The notes beneath the pieces are model-generated. The model ran no database searches. It saw only the letters and a list, made by a program, of their open reading frames with translations, and had not been told where the DNA came from. From an uncultured Draconibacterium sp. (GTDB lineage: Bacteria; Bacteroidota; Bacteroidia; Bacteroidales; Prolixibacteraceae): a stretch of 64,000 nucleotides of DNA. Within the stretch, counting starts at the first letter, position 1; the number at the start of each line of letters is the position of its first letter. A program made the translations under genes and the position numbers. Positions 8,502 to 17,490 of the stretch are shown piece by piece. The stretch spans positions 806,001-870,000 of the forward strand of contig NZ_OY771649.1 of assembly GCF_963674925.1 (NCBI RefSeq), written 5' to 3'.

Positions 8502-8513
8502 GCGTTCCTCCTT
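8499..8513 (-). promoter_or_regulatory. Strong Shine-Dalgarno and non-canonical AUU start of infC
   Basis: AAGGAGG (complement of 8507-8513) is separated by five bases from ATT (complement of 8499-8501). Perfect Shine-Dalgarno sequences are uncommon at the starts in this window, so its presence beside a discouraged start codon supports initiation here. It also fits IF-3 autoregulation by start-codon discrimination. Confidence 0.7.
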
Positions 8514-8516
8514 AAG

Positions 8517-10466
8517 TTAGTTATATAATCCTGATAATTGATCTCTTACTTCTTTCTCAATAAATTCAGCGAACTCCTTTGTTGTCATTGTTCCTTTATC
8601 GCCTTCGCCTTGTCGGCGTACAGCAACTGAGTCAGATTCTGCCTCTTTTTCTCCCACAATCAACAGATAAGGAATTCGTTTTAATTCGTTGTCTCGTATC
8701 TTCCTACCAATCTTTTCGTTACGATCGTCAACAACGGTGCGAATATCGGAAATATTTAGAAAATTTGAAACTTTTTTAGCATAATCGTTATACTTTTCGC
8801 TAATAGGTAATACTACCACTTGCTCTGGTGTAAGCCATAATGGAAACTTACCGGCAGTATGCTCAATTAACACGGCCACAAAACGTTCCATCGAGCCGAA
8901 TGGTGCGCGGTGGATCATTACCGGACGATGACGGTTATCATCTGCTCCGATATATTCCAACTCAAAACGTTCGGGCAGGTTGTAATCTACCTGAACAGTT
9001 CCCAGCTGCCAACTACGTCCCAATGCATCCTTAATCATAAAATCAAGTTTTGGTCCATAGAATGCAGCTTCTCCAAGCTCTGTTACCGTATTTAAGCCTT
9101 TTTCTTCACAAGCTTCTATAATTGCCTGCTCTGCTTTGTCCCAGTTTTCAGGCGATCCGATATACTTTTCAGGTTTATTCGGGTCGCGCAACGAAATCTG
9201 CGCTGTATAATTTTCAAAACTCAAAGCTTTGAAAATAATAAAGATAATATCAATTACCTTCTTGAATTCATCTTTTACCTGATCGGGACGACAGAAAAGG
9301 TGAGCGTCGTCCTGCGTAAAGCCACGAACACGTGTCAATCCATGCAACTCACCACTCATTTCGTAGCGGTAAACCGTTCCGAATTCTGCCATTCGAACCG
9401 GCAGATCTTTATACGAACGCGGCCAGGCTTTGTAAATCTCGCAGTGGTGAGGACAGTTCATCGGTTTCAACAGGTACTCCTCTCCTTCGGCAGGAGTGGT
9501 GATCGGCTGAAACGAGTCCTTTCCGTATTTTTGATAGTGACCGGAAGTTTTGTACAACTTCACATCGCCAATATGTGGTGTAATTACCTGCTCGTAACCG
9601 TATTTCTTTTGTACTTTTTTCAGGAAGTTCTCCAGCTGCTCGCGTAACTGTGCACCTTTTGGCAACCACAACGGCAAACCTTGTCCAACGGCTTCAGAAA
9701 AGGTAAACAATTGCATTTCCTTACCGATTTTACGGTGGTCGCGTTTTTTAGCTTCCTCTACCATGTACAGGTACTCCTCAAGCATTTTGGCTTTTGGAAA
9801 AGTAACACCGTAAACACGGGTAAGCATTTTATTTTTTTCGTCGCCACGCCAGTAAGCACCCGCAATTGCCGTTAATTTAATGGCTTTAATATAGCCGGTG
9901 TTTGGCAAGTGTGGCCCACGGCATAAGTCAGTAAAATTTCCCTGGTTGTACAAGGTTATCGTTCCGTCTTCCAGTTCGCTGATCAGTTCCTGCTTCAGTT
10001 CGTCGTTCTTTTCGGTGAACATGGTCAATGCATCTTCTTTCGAAATATCAGAACGAACAATGTCGTTTTTCTGACGTGCCAGCTCAAGCATTTTTTGCTC
10101 GATTTTTTGCAGGTCTTTTTCCGAAAGCACTTTTCCTTCAGGAAGATCGATATCGTAATAAAATCCTGTATCAACAGTTGGACCGATACCAAATTTGGTA
10201 CCCGGGTAATAAGTTTCAATGGCTTCAGCCATTAAGTGTGCTGATGAGTGCCAGAATGTTTCTTTTCCTTCTCTGTCATCCCACGTATACAGTTTAATGT
10301 TGGCATCGTGGTCAATTTTCCGCGATAAATCCCAAACTTCGCCATCAACCGAAATCGACAGCACATCCTTTGCCAGACGGTTCGAGATCGATTTTGCAAT
10401 CTCTAAACCACTAACAGGCTCCGCAAACTCACGTACACTGTTGTCAGGAAGTGTAATTTTTATCAT
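8517..10466 (-). CDS. thrS: Threonyl-tRNA synthetase
   Basis: Class II synthetase that charges tRNA-Thr. The 649 residues contain an N-terminal TGS domain (about 1-62) and the editing domain with HSSAHLMAEA at about 72-81. The catalytic core follows, with zinc/threonine ligands (KPMNCPHHCEIYKAW) and motif 3 (HRAPFGSMERFVAVLIEH). The C-terminal anticodon-binding domain starts near PEQVVVLPISEKY. All hallmark residues are intact and the length is typical. It heads the operon with infC, rpmI and rplT, the common bacterial arrangement. Confidence 0.97.
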   Translation of the reverse strand: MIKITLPDNSVREFAEPVSGLEIAKSISNRLAKDVLSISVDGEVWDLSRKIDHDANIKLYTWDDREGKETFWHSSAHLMAEAIETYYPGTKFGIGPTVDTGFYYDIDLPEGKVLSEKDLQKIEQKMLELARQKNDIVRSDISKEDALTMFTEKNDELKQELISELEDGTITLYNQGNFTDLCRGPHLPNTGYIKAIKLTAIAGAYWRGDEKNKMLTRVYGVTFPKAKMLEEYLYMVEEAKKRDHRKIGKEMQLFTFSEAVGQGLPLWLPKGAQLREQLENFLKKVQKKYGYEQVITPHIGDVKLYKTSGHYQKYGKDSFQPITTPAEGEEYLLKPMNCPHHCEIYKAWPRSYKDLPVRMAEFGTVYRYEMSGELHGLTRVRGFTQDDAHLFCRPDQVKDEFKKVIDIIFIIFKALSFENYTAQISLRDPNKPEKYIGSPENWDKAEQAIIEACEEKGLNTVTELGEAAFYGPKLDFMIKDALGRSWQLGTVQVDYNLPERFELEYIGADDNRHRPVMIHRAPFGSMERFVAVLIEHTAGKFPLWLTPEQVVVLPISEKYNDYAKKVSNFLNISDIRTVVDDRNEKIGRKIRDNELKRIPYLLIVGEKEAESDSVAVRRQGEGDKGTMTTKEFAEFIEKEVRDQLSGLYN

Positions 10467-10895
10467 TTTACTGTTACTATTTTTTGCTTCAATATTGCTA
10501 TTGAAATCTATCTGTTATTCTAAATCTTGTAATTCAAATACAATCAGAAGTTTTCGTATTTAAAATCTTCTGCTGCAAAGCTAAATTACTTTTGCGCGGC
10601 AAAGATAATCAAACCATTGATACTAGAAAGAATCGGACGCCTGCATGTTAGGCAATTGTAACGTTTTTTCAACACTCGGCTGTTAAATGCCACATTCACT
10701 AAAAGTTGTATGCTGTCATCGAATATTATTCAATGTCGAAAGCAACTTTCAATTTGCAATATTTCTATTAAGATCCTGTTTAAATTAATACTAAATGAAC
10801 ATTTTTAATTATACATTAATGGAATTATAGCCATTTTATTGATTTCTTTGTGGCAGACAGCAATAAAAACCAATAGATTATAATTTTTTTGAAAT
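10467..10895. promoter_or_regulatory. Divergent intergenic region between thrS and the chorismate mutase gene
   Basis: On the minus strand, TAGCTTTG (complement of 10575-10582) fits a -7 box for thrS, giving a leader of about 100 bases. A possible TTTG lies only 16 bases upstream, shorter than usual. The leader contains an imperfect hairpin (AGAAG-TTTT pairing with AAAA-T-CTTCT, about 10550-10575). An interrupted 9-bp inverted repeat with one mismatch (10717-10735, CATCGAATA/TATTCAATG) could be an operator. I saw no T-box-like element, and no clear promoter for the rightward gene. Confidence 0.4.
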
Positions 10896-11204
10896 ATGGG
10901 GTTTAAAGATCCGGAAGATTGTCATTCTCTTGAAGAACTAAGAAATGAGATTGACAAAATTGATGAGCATATCATTTTACTTTTTGCCGAGCGGCATAAA
11001 TACGTCGAAGCCGTTGTTCACTTTAAAAACGATAAAGACGCCATTATTGCACAGGAAAGAAAAGATGCAGTAATTCAGCAGCGCAGAGATTGGGCAGAAT
11101 CGAAAGGATTAAATGCCGACGTTTTTGAGCAGATATACACGCTTTTGGTGGAGAGCAACATTAATCACGAAATGAATTTATTAAAAATTAAAAACAGCAA
11201 GTAA
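10896..11204 (+). CDS. Chorismate mutase type II (PchB-like)
   Basis: A 102-residue AroQ-fold helical protein. The sequence follows the PchB/AroQ pattern closely: FKDPEDCHSLEELRNEIDKI, LLFAERHKYVEAVVHFKND, AQERKDAVIQQRRDWAESKG. Arg and Lys residues that bind the carboxylates in this family are visible in helices one and two. PchB itself splits isochorismate to salicylate and pyruvate and has weak mutase activity, so either activity is possible. The stop overlaps the next gene's ATG by one base (TAATG), implying translational coupling and a shared role with the aldolase-like protein. Confidence 0.85.
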   Translation: MGFKDPEDCHSLEELRNEIDKIDEHIILLFAERHKYVEAVVHFKNDKDAIIAQERKDAVIQQRRDWAESKGLNADVFEQIYTLLVESNINHEMNLLKIKNSK

Positions 11205-12154
11205 TGTATAAAGCAGACATAAAAGTAATGGACTGTACCGTTCGCGACGGCGGGCTTATGAACAAATGGCAATTTAGCGACGATTTTGTGCGTGGCGTTT
11301 ATAAGGGCTGCGTTGAAGCAGGTGTTGATTACATGGAAATTGGTTACAAAAGCAGCGAATCGGCTTTTTCGAGAGACGAAGTTGGTCCGTGGAAATTTTG
11401 CGATGACAAAGATCTGCGTCGTGTTGTTGGCGATAACGACACCAACTTAAAACTTTCGGCAATGGCCGATATTGGCCGTATTGCTCCGGAAGATATTCCG
11501 CCGGCAAACGAAAGCCTGATTGATATGATGCGTGTGGCCTGTTATTGCCACCAGGTAGATAAAGCCATTTGGCTGGCCGAACATTGTATGGACAAAGGTT
11601 ATGAGGTTACCATTAACTTAATGGCAGTTTCAAAAGTAAACGAATCGGATTTGGATGAAGCATTGGCCGACCTGGCTAAATCACGCGTACCGATTATTTA
11701 TGTAGTCGATAGTTTTGGCAGTTTGTATTGCGAAAGCATTGAAAAGCTGGTTAAAAAATATGCTGCTGCCTTGCCGGGTAAAGAGCTGGGAATACATGCA
11801 CACAACAACATGCAACTGGCTATGTCGAACACTGTAACATCGCTGATTAACGGCGTTACCATGCTCGATGCCACTATGCTGGGGATGGGCCGTGGTGCCG
11901 GAAACTGCCCCATCGAAATACTCATCGCGTTCCTGAAAAATCCGAAATACCGTTTGCTACCATTGTTGGAAGCCATTCAAACGCATGTAAAACCGTGGCA
12001 GGAAAAAATTGACTGGGGTTACCACATTCCTTATTTAATTACCGGCGCCTTAAACGAACACCCACGCAGTGCCATGCAATGGATGGATTCGGAGAGGAAA
12101 GATGACTTTGTTTCGTTTATGAAAGAAATGCACGACTACGAACTTTTAGAATAG
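11204..12154 (+). CDS. DRE-TIM metallolyase-like aldolase catalytic domain protein
   Basis: A 316-residue TIM-barrel protein. The DRE-type motif is VMDCTVRDGGLMNKWQFSDD near the N-terminus, and the metal-binding HAHNNMQLAMSN lies at about residues 196-207. Both mark the HMG-CoA lyase/isopropylmalate synthase/4-hydroxy-2-oxovalerate aldolase superfamily. These enzymes make or break C-C bonds next to a 2-oxo acid with Mg or Mn. The length covers only the barrel; there is no LeuA-type regulatory domain. The gene is fused by overlap to the PchB-like gene, so it may act on pyruvate or on a product derived from (iso)chorismate. The precise reaction is not known. Confidence 0.8.
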   Translation: MYKADIKVMDCTVRDGGLMNKWQFSDDFVRGVYKGCVEAGVDYMEIGYKSSESAFSRDEVGPWKFCDDKDLRRVVGDNDTNLKLSAMADIGRIAPEDIPPANESLIDMMRVACYCHQVDKAIWLAEHCMDKGYEVTINLMAVSKVNESDLDEALADLAKSRVPIIYVVDSFGSLYCESIEKLVKKYAAALPGKELGIHAHNNMQLAMSNTVTSLINGVTMLDATMLGMGRGAGNCPIEILIAFLKNPKYRLLPLLEAIQTHVKPWQEKIDWGYHIPYLITGALNEHPRSAMQWMDSERKDDFVSFMKEMHDYELLE

Positions 12155-12175
12155 AAATAGATTTGGATTAAAGCG

Positions 12176-12224
12176 AAAAGGATGCATCCGGTACTGACAG
12201 CTACACGGGTCGCATCCTTTTTTT
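12176..12224 (+). terminator. Intrinsic terminator after the aldolase-like gene
   Basis: A 10-bp stem (AAAAGGATGC at 12176-12185 with GCATCCTTTT at 12212-12221) encloses a 26-base loop and runs into a T tract. It lies 21 bases after the stop codon. Confidence 0.75.
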
Positions 12225-12332
12225 ATGCTCCAAAATGTAAATTATTGCAGCTTTTCCATTACAGTTAAAAATGTTGCCCGATAACTCAAAAGAATTTCCC
12301 CTTACTTAAATTCTGATATTCTTTAAATGTCA

Positions 12333-12364
12333 TTGAACATTAGATGAACATTTTTCTATTTTTG
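12333..12364 (+). promoter_or_regulatory. Bacteroidota-type promoter of the DPP IV gene
   Basis: TTG at 12333-12335, a gap of 21 bases, then TATTTTTG at 12357-12364, fitting the TTTG / TAnnTTTG consensus. The transcript would begin about 17 bases before the ATG at 12388. Confidence 0.6.
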
Positions 12365-12387
12365 TTCACCATACAAAACACAAGAAA

Positions 12388-14592
12388 ATGAAGAAACTGC
12401 TTATTTTATTGGTCACATTTTTGACCGTTTTTACGGTACAGGCGCAACAGACGCAAAAACTTACTTTAGAAGATATTTTACAGAAAGGTACTTTTCGGGC
12501 TCAGTCAGTTTATGGCCTGCGTTCGATGAACGACGGAATCCATTACACTACGATAGAGGGACAAACCCAGATTGTAAAGTACAGCTACCAAACCGGCGAA
12601 GAAGTTGAAGTTCTTTTTGATATTACCAAGGTTAAGGATGCCGCTATTTCTTCCTTTTCGGCCTACGAATTCAGCGATGACGAAACAAAAATATTGTTGA
12701 CAACCGAACGCAAATCTATTTATCGCCACTCGTACACAGCTGAGTTTTATGTTTGGAATTCGGTTACCGAAGAGCTTTCGCAACTTTCGGACAAAGGTGC
12801 ACAGCAGCTGGCAACTTTTTCGCCCGATGGTAATTACGTGGCCTATGTACGCGACAACAATATTTTCATCAAGAATTTAAGGTTTGGAAGTACACACCAG
12901 GCAACTACTGATGGAAAATTTAACGAGATTATAAACGGGGCTCCCGACTGGGTTTATGAAGAAGAATTTGGCTTCAACAAAGCTTTTTGGTGGTCGCCCG
13001 ACAGCAAATTTCTGGCCTACATTCGTTTTGACGAAACTGAAGTACGCGAATTTTCAATGCCTATGTATGCCGGAGCTGCACCAACACTTAACGACAATAA
13101 ATTATATCCGGGAGAATACACTTTTAAATACCCGAAAGCCGGTGAAGCCAACTCAAAGGTGGAAGTATATTCGTACGAAGTAAAAACGAAAATTGCTATT
13201 AAAGTTGATATTGGTGAAAAAACAGATATTTACGTTCCTCGCTTAAAATGGACTCCCGACGACAACGAATTGGTTGTTATGCGTTTAAATCGTCATCAAA
13301 ACCAAATCGACATTCTCTACGCCAACCCGTATACCGGCGATTCACGCAATTTTCTTACAGAGAAAAACGACCGCTACATTGCTGAAAATTTCCTTGATGC
13401 ATTTACTTATCTTGAGAACGGAAGTTTTGTGGTACAAAGCGAACGCGATGGTTGGTCGCATTTGTACCTCTACGACAAACAAGGTTTTGAGATTGCCCAA
13501 CTTACAGAAGGCGATTTTGATGTAACCGACTTTTATGGTTACGATGCCGAGAAAGAACTTTACTACTACCAGGCTGCCGCCGAATCGCCTTTGCGTCGCG
13601 AGGTTTACTATGTTAGTCAGGATAAAGAAGAAAAAGGAAAACTATCGACTCTGGAAGGAACAAACAGTGCGGTATTCAGTACCAACTTTAAATACTATAT
13701 TAATTATTACAGCAGCGCAAAAGTGCCGAATTACATCACTTTGCACGACAATAAAAAAGGTGAACAAATCCGCTTTCTGCAAGACAATACCGTATTGAAA
13801 AACACCATTAAAAGTTTGCAAATTCCGCAAAAGGAGTTTTTCACGTTTACCACATCCGAAGGAGTTGAACTGAATGGCTGGATGCTAAAACCCAACGATT
13901 TTGATGCCTCGAAAAGATACCCGGTTTTTATGACACAGTACAGTGGTCCGAATTCACAAAGTGTCAGAGACTCTTGGGGTGGCATTAGCTGGAACGAATA
14001 CCTGGCACAGGAAGGTTTTCTGGTGGTATGTGTCGATGGGCGTGGAACAGGTGCCCGTGGCGAAGATTTCAGAAAAGTGACCTACATGCAACTTGGGAAA
14101 TACGAATCGGACGACCAGGTGGAAGCCGCAAAATACCTCACTACCCTGCCCTATGTTGATGCTGAAAACATATCGATTTTCGGGTGGAGCTACGGTGGTT
14201 TTATGACATTGTTAACACTGGAGAAAGGTGGCGATTTATTTAAAGCCGGTATTGCTGTTGCCCCGGTAACCAGCTGGCGTTTTTACGATACCGTTTACAC
14301 CGAGCGTTTTATGCGCACACCGGAGGAAAATCCTGAAGGTTACGATGACAATTCGCCGCTTTCGCATGCCGGAGATATTAAAGGACATTTATTGATTGTA
14401 CACGGAACAGCCGACGATAATGTGCACGCACAAAACACGTTCGAAATGACGGAAAAAATGGTACAGGCGGGCGTGCAGTTCGATATGGCCATGTACACCA
14501 ACCGCAACCACGGAATACGGGGCGGCAATACAAGTATGCATTTGTACACCAAAATGGTGAATTTCCTGAAAAATAATTTGATGGAGAAATAA
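12388..14592 (+). CDS. Secreted dipeptidyl peptidase IV (S9B family)
   Basis: A 734-residue serine exopeptidase that removes Xaa-Pro/Ala dipeptides from peptide N-termini, expected in the periplasm. A signal peptide ends near residue 20 (VQAQ). An eight-bladed beta-propeller spans about residues 40-480 and holds the double-Glu N-terminus anchor (WVYEEEFG, Glu191-193). The alpha/beta hydrolase domain carries GWSYGG with nucleophile Ser601, the Asp of GTADDN (676/677) and His708 (NRNHG). It is transcribed alone, between a promoter at 12333 and a terminator at 14611. In asaccharolytic Bacteroidota such enzymes feed dipeptide uptake. Confidence 0.95.
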   Translation: MKKLLILLVTFLTVFTVQAQQTQKLTLEDILQKGTFRAQSVYGLRSMNDGIHYTTIEGQTQIVKYSYQTGEEVEVLFDITKVKDAAISSFSAYEFSDDETKILLTTERKSIYRHSYTAEFYVWNSVTEELSQLSDKGAQQLATFSPDGNYVAYVRDNNIFIKNLRFGSTHQATTDGKFNEIINGAPDWVYEEEFGFNKAFWWSPDSKFLAYIRFDETEVREFSMPMYAGAAPTLNDNKLYPGEYTFKYPKAGEANSKVEVYSYEVKTKIAIKVDIGEKTDIYVPRLKWTPDDNELVVMRLNRHQNQIDILYANPYTGDSRNFLTEKNDRYIAENFLDAFTYLENGSFVVQSERDGWSHLYLYDKQGFEIAQLTEGDFDVTDFYGYDAEKELYYYQAAAESPLRREVYYVSQDKEEKGKLSTLEGTNSAVFSTNFKYYINYYSSAKVPNYITLHDNKKGEQIRFLQDNTVLKNTIKSLQIPQKEFFTFTTSEGVELNGWMLKPNDFDASKRYPVFMTQYSGPNSQSVRDSWGGISWNEYLAQEGFLVVCVDGRGTGARGEDFRKVTYMQLGKYESDDQVEAAKYLTTLPYVDAENISIFGWSYGGFMTLLTLEKGGDLFKAGIAVAPVTSWRFYDTVYTERFMRTPEENPEGYDDNSPLSHAGDIKGHLLIVHGTADDNVHAQNTFEMTEKMVQAGVQFDMAMYTNRNHGIRGGNTSMHLYTKMVNFLKNNLMEK

Positions 14593-14610
14593 ACCTGAGA
14601 TGCAATAAAG

Positions 14611-14645
14611 AAAACGGCTGCTAATTGATTTAGCAGCCGTTTTTT
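14611..14645. terminator. Bidirectional intrinsic terminator
   Basis: A 14-bp perfect stem (14611-14624 with 14630-14643, loop of 5) is flanked by A-rich and T-rich sides, so it can end the rightward DPP IV gene and the leftward TPR lipoprotein gene whose stop is at 14644. Confidence 0.85.
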
Positions 14646-15519
14646 ATTTCATATAATTCTTATAGTATTCAGTCTTGTCTTCATCGCCAAACCGGGCATA
14701 AATGTTGGCCAGATAACCGGCATATTCTTTCCCGGGTTTTAGTTTCCACAGTTTATTTAAATATGGAAGTGCTTTCTTAAAATCAGCGGTTACCAAATCC
14801 AGTTCTTTTAAAAGCGTATTGTAGTTTTTACGGGTTTTGTTTTTGTTGTATTTCGCCATTTCCTGCTCGTAGCGGTTTTGCCCGGCCCAGTAATATTTTT
14901 TGGCGTTCCACTCCAAAGCATCCAAATGTTCCGGATTCTTTTCGAGTAATACCTCAGCCAAACTGTCGCAAACAGTGTTGTTTTCAAGCGCCTTGTTCAC
15001 TGCAAAATAATTATCCAGGTTCGATTCTTCATTCTTCGAATCATCATCCAACGTTTTCCAAACCTCAAGTGCTTTATCATTTGCATCTATTTCGGCATAG
15101 ATAGCAAGCAATCTCGAATTAACTTCACTATTGGTGGTTCCATAATTTTCGATGATATATTCCAGTGCCGACAATTCTTTCGACAAATTATCCTGTTGCT
15201 GGTAAATGGCTGCCAGCGTTTGGTACATCCCGGCATCGGCATAATTTTTATAACGAGCCTGGTCGAACCAACTGATTGCCTGCGTTGCATTATCAGCTTT
15301 AAATGCGGTTTTTGCTGCCTGAGCAAAATCAGCACCTGCCACATCTTCAATAGCTGTGGCATCGAAATAACTCGTCCAGGCAGCCAGTGCCTGCGAATAA
15401 TTTCCGTTTGCTTCAAAATTTGTTGCTTCGGTTTTTTGGGTGGTAAGTACTTTGGGTGCCCCACACGATGCCATAAAAATGACAATTACTGCACCCCATA
15501 ATAATTTGTTTTTAGCCAT
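14644..15519 (-). CDS. TPR-repeat lipoprotein
   Basis: A 291-residue protein with a lipoprotein signal (IFMASCGAPK, Cys19). It is followed by helical repeats typical of tetratricopeptide proteins: AWTSYFDATAI, AISWFDQARYKNYADAGMYQ, ALEYIIENYGTTNSEVN, DALEWNAKKYYWAGQNRYEQ. The C-terminal part (KALPYLNKLWKLKPGKEYAG) completes a repeat. TPR lipoproteins usually serve as scaffolds at the envelope, and no partner is evident nearby. It lies convergent to DPP IV and upstream of nothing obviously related. Its last codon lies inside the shared terminator stem. Confidence 0.8.
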   Translation of the reverse strand: MAKNKLLWGAVIVIFMASCGAPKVLTTQKTEATNFEANGNYSQALAAWTSYFDATAIEDVAGADFAQAAKTAFKADNATQAISWFDQARYKNYADAGMYQTLAAIYQQQDNLSKELSALEYIIENYGTTNSEVNSRLLAIYAEIDANDKALEVWKTLDDDSKNEESNLDNYFAVNKALENNTVCDSLAEVLLEKNPEHLDALEWNAKKYYWAGQNRYEQEMAKYNKNKTRKNYNTLLKELDLVTADFKKALPYLNKLWKLKPGKEYAGYLANIYARFGDEDKTEYYKNYMK

Positions 15520-15611
15520 AATTATTTAATTGGAGTGCCAAAACTAAGGATTTATTCCAAAACAGTTCGTTTCGACTTCTGCATTCAAACAAAAAACAAG
15601 ATTGAGGTAAT

Positions 15612-16682
15612 TTAGTCTGACTTTTTCCTTGCGATATTGTTTTCAGCCATTTCAAGCAAAGCATCCTGAACCACAGGATTGGTAAGCACATAGTCGTGCC
15701 CCATACGCTTCATATCGTCTTTTGTGATCAACGACTTAATATTCGAAACTTTAACAAAGTCGGGCAATTCGTCGGGATTCTTAGGTCCTTTGTTTCCTAT
15801 ACGATTCTTCAAATGTGCTATACTCGACATTTTTAGTAATATATCTTTTGAATTAACAACCAAACGAACTGTGTCAGTCATTTCTCCCAGATTATGAAAG
15901 GCTTTGCCCTCTTTAAATACATTGCGGGGAGCAACACTTCCAACGAAAGTGATATTGTGATAAGTTTTTACCAGTGGAATATTCTGATTCTCTCTTTCAA
16001 GAATATAACTTCGAAACATTTCGTTTGCCATCGACGAAAAAAGAATACTTACAGTAATGTCTTTGGGATGAGTTTCCCAATATTCCGTATCCGCCATAAA
16101 CTCATCGAGCATGTGCTGAAATATCGCAAAATCGGCGGCTCCACGTTTCGACACACGAAGCGCATTGTAATATCGATAAACTTTATCTTCCGTTCCCCAG
16201 GCAAAAACACTTATTGCAGCCTTGTTAAAAAGCGAATCGCCATAGTTTGTTTTTAAACGGTGCATATATTCATGTATCTGCTTATCAAAAGATTTACCGT
16301 ATCCACCAACTACAATATAAAAATTCTTAATACCCTTTTTTAAACGATTATATTCGTAGATATTGTACATAATATTATGTTTCAACGTATCGGTCGGGTA
16401 TTTATCAGATAAGTTAACTGCCCTCAGATTCAACTCGATGGAATCGTTATTGTAATTGTAATTACAGAAATAAAGTGTATTTGTCTGTAGTGTAGTACTG
16501 TTTCTAAAGGTGTACGAATTGTCTTGATTAACCTCAATTACCCGATTCGTAAAGAACGGAACGACATTTTTATCCTCCGTTCTGTCCATTTTAAAAATAG
16601 TCGTTTCTATCTGTCCTATAACTTGTGTTGGCAAAATAAAGCTTGCAAAAACAAAGGTCAGGAGTTTTAATGTATTTCGCAT
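15612..16682 (-). CDS. Secreted DUF900-like alpha/beta hydrolase homologue
   Basis: A 356-residue protein with a signal peptide (cleavage near residue 23, VIGQ). The central part resembles DUF900 alpha/beta hydrolases: NFYIVVGGYGKSFDKQIHEY for the first strand, AISVFAWGTEDKVYRYYNAL, and the helix SKRGAADFAIFQHMLDEFMA. The nucleophile elbow, normally a His-Ser-Met-Gly type turn, reads ILFSSMANEMF here, so the Gly residues of the canonical GxSxG are absent. A strand ending in FVGSVAPRNVF follows. Activity is therefore uncertain; it could use the second Ser or be a non-catalytic relative. It lies 65 bases after another alpha/beta hydrolase gene and may be co-transcribed. Confidence 0.6.
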   Translation of the reverse strand: MRNTLKLLTFVFASFILPTQVIGQIETTIFKMDRTEDKNVVPFFTNRVIEVNQDNSYTFRNSTTLQTNTLYFCNYNYNNDSIELNLRAVNLSDKYPTDTLKHNIMYNIYEYNRLKKGIKNFYIVVGGYGKSFDKQIHEYMHRLKTNYGDSLFNKAAISVFAWGTEDKVYRYYNALRVSKRGAADFAIFQHMLDEFMADTEYWETHPKDITVSILFSSMANEMFRSYILERENQNIPLVKTYHNITFVGSVAPRNVFKEGKAFHNLGEMTDTVRLVVNSKDILLKMSSIAHLKNRIGNKGPKNPDELPDFVKVSNIKSLITKDDMKRMGHDYVLTNPVVQDALLEMAENNIARKKSD

Positions 16683-16747
16683 ATCGTTAATTTATTTGGA
16701 TTCATAAGTTAGTAAAAACCTCTCAGGATTCCGATAGTGTAGTAAAA

Positions 16748-17476
16748 TTATTCGTTCAGAATCTGATTTACGAGCTCACTTATTAAAGCGCCACGTGTAA
16801 GTACCATCATGTGTGAACCGTCTTCTACCAGGTAATCAAAATCAACAAAACGAGGAGGTAACGTTTTATCTAAATCGCCATGAATATGTATGATGTCGTC
16901 ATTGTAACTTTCCCTTTTCCAGGTGATTATCATCGTTGTTGTTCGTTTCAGAAATTTAGGGTCTTTATTATGGAGCATACTCTTAAAAGTCTCCTTATCC
17001 TTGTTTCTATCGGGTTCAACCAGCGGTTGTAATATTTTTGCTCCTATTTTTATTGCAAATCCGGGCACCACCCAATACACAGGTATTACCTTTTGAAAGC
17101 GATATCGCCCCGGAAATTCTTTCCTGCTTTTTGCACTCGAAATAATTATTACTTTTTCGGGATGCAGAAAATCGGCCATTTCGGTTGCCAGCATCCCTCC
17201 TAACGACACACCTATAATTGAAAAATTTTCAGTGGTGTCAATTTGTTTTGAGAGCTCGCGGGCAAAGGTTTCCATGTCCCAACCTTTTTCGGGCGTAAAA
17301 TAATCGATGTGTTTTACCTGGAATGCTGTATCGAGCTCCAGATTTTTATACAAACGGGCATCTGCTCCCTGTCCGGGAATAAGATAAACAGTATGTCTTT
17401 GTGCTGATACCATTGAAAATACCAATAGCAAAAAGCTTACAATTAAACTCGTTTTTATGTGCACGTTTAAGGTCAT
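16748..17476 (-). CDS. Secreted alpha/beta hydrolase
   Basis: A 242-residue protein starting at ATG 17476, which gives a clean signal peptide (IVSFLLLVFSMVSAQ). An upstream in-frame codon at 17557 would add 27 unlikely residues inside the previous gene. Motifs include YLIPGQGADARLYKNLE (oxyanion region), the nucleophile elbow GVSLGGMLA, HIHGDLDKTLPP (acid) and VEDGSHMMV (His). The fold is that of lipases/esterases with a small lid; the substrate is unknown. It starts 14 bases after the nucleoside-hydrolase-like gene, so both are probably on one transcript with the DUF900-like gene. Confidence 0.82.
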   Translation of the reverse strand: MTLNVHIKTSLIVSFLLLVFSMVSAQRHTVYLIPGQGADARLYKNLELDTAFQVKHIDYFTPEKGWDMETFARELSKQIDTTENFSIIGVSLGGMLATEMADFLHPEKVIIISSAKSRKEFPGRYRFQKVIPVYWVVPGFAIKIGAKILQPLVEPDRNKDKETFKSMLHNKDPKFLKRTTTMIITWKRESYNDDIIHIHGDLDKTLPPRFVDFDYLVEDGSHMMVLTRGALISELVNQILNE

Positions 17477-17490
17477 ACGAAATTCAAATT

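Noticed and set aside
9300..9647. Rightward 115-residue frame inside thrS
   Set aside because: Antisense shadow of a highly conserved gene; the composition follows the thrS codon pattern.
10467..10895. T-box riboswitch in the thrS leader
   Set aside because: No T-box consensus or threonine specifier stem is visible, and T-boxes are not expected in this phylum.
10896..12154. Part of a pyochelin/salicylate siderophore cluster
   Set aside because: No NRPS, isochorismate synthase or salicylate-AMP ligase gene lies nearby; the resemblance is limited to the PchB-like fold.
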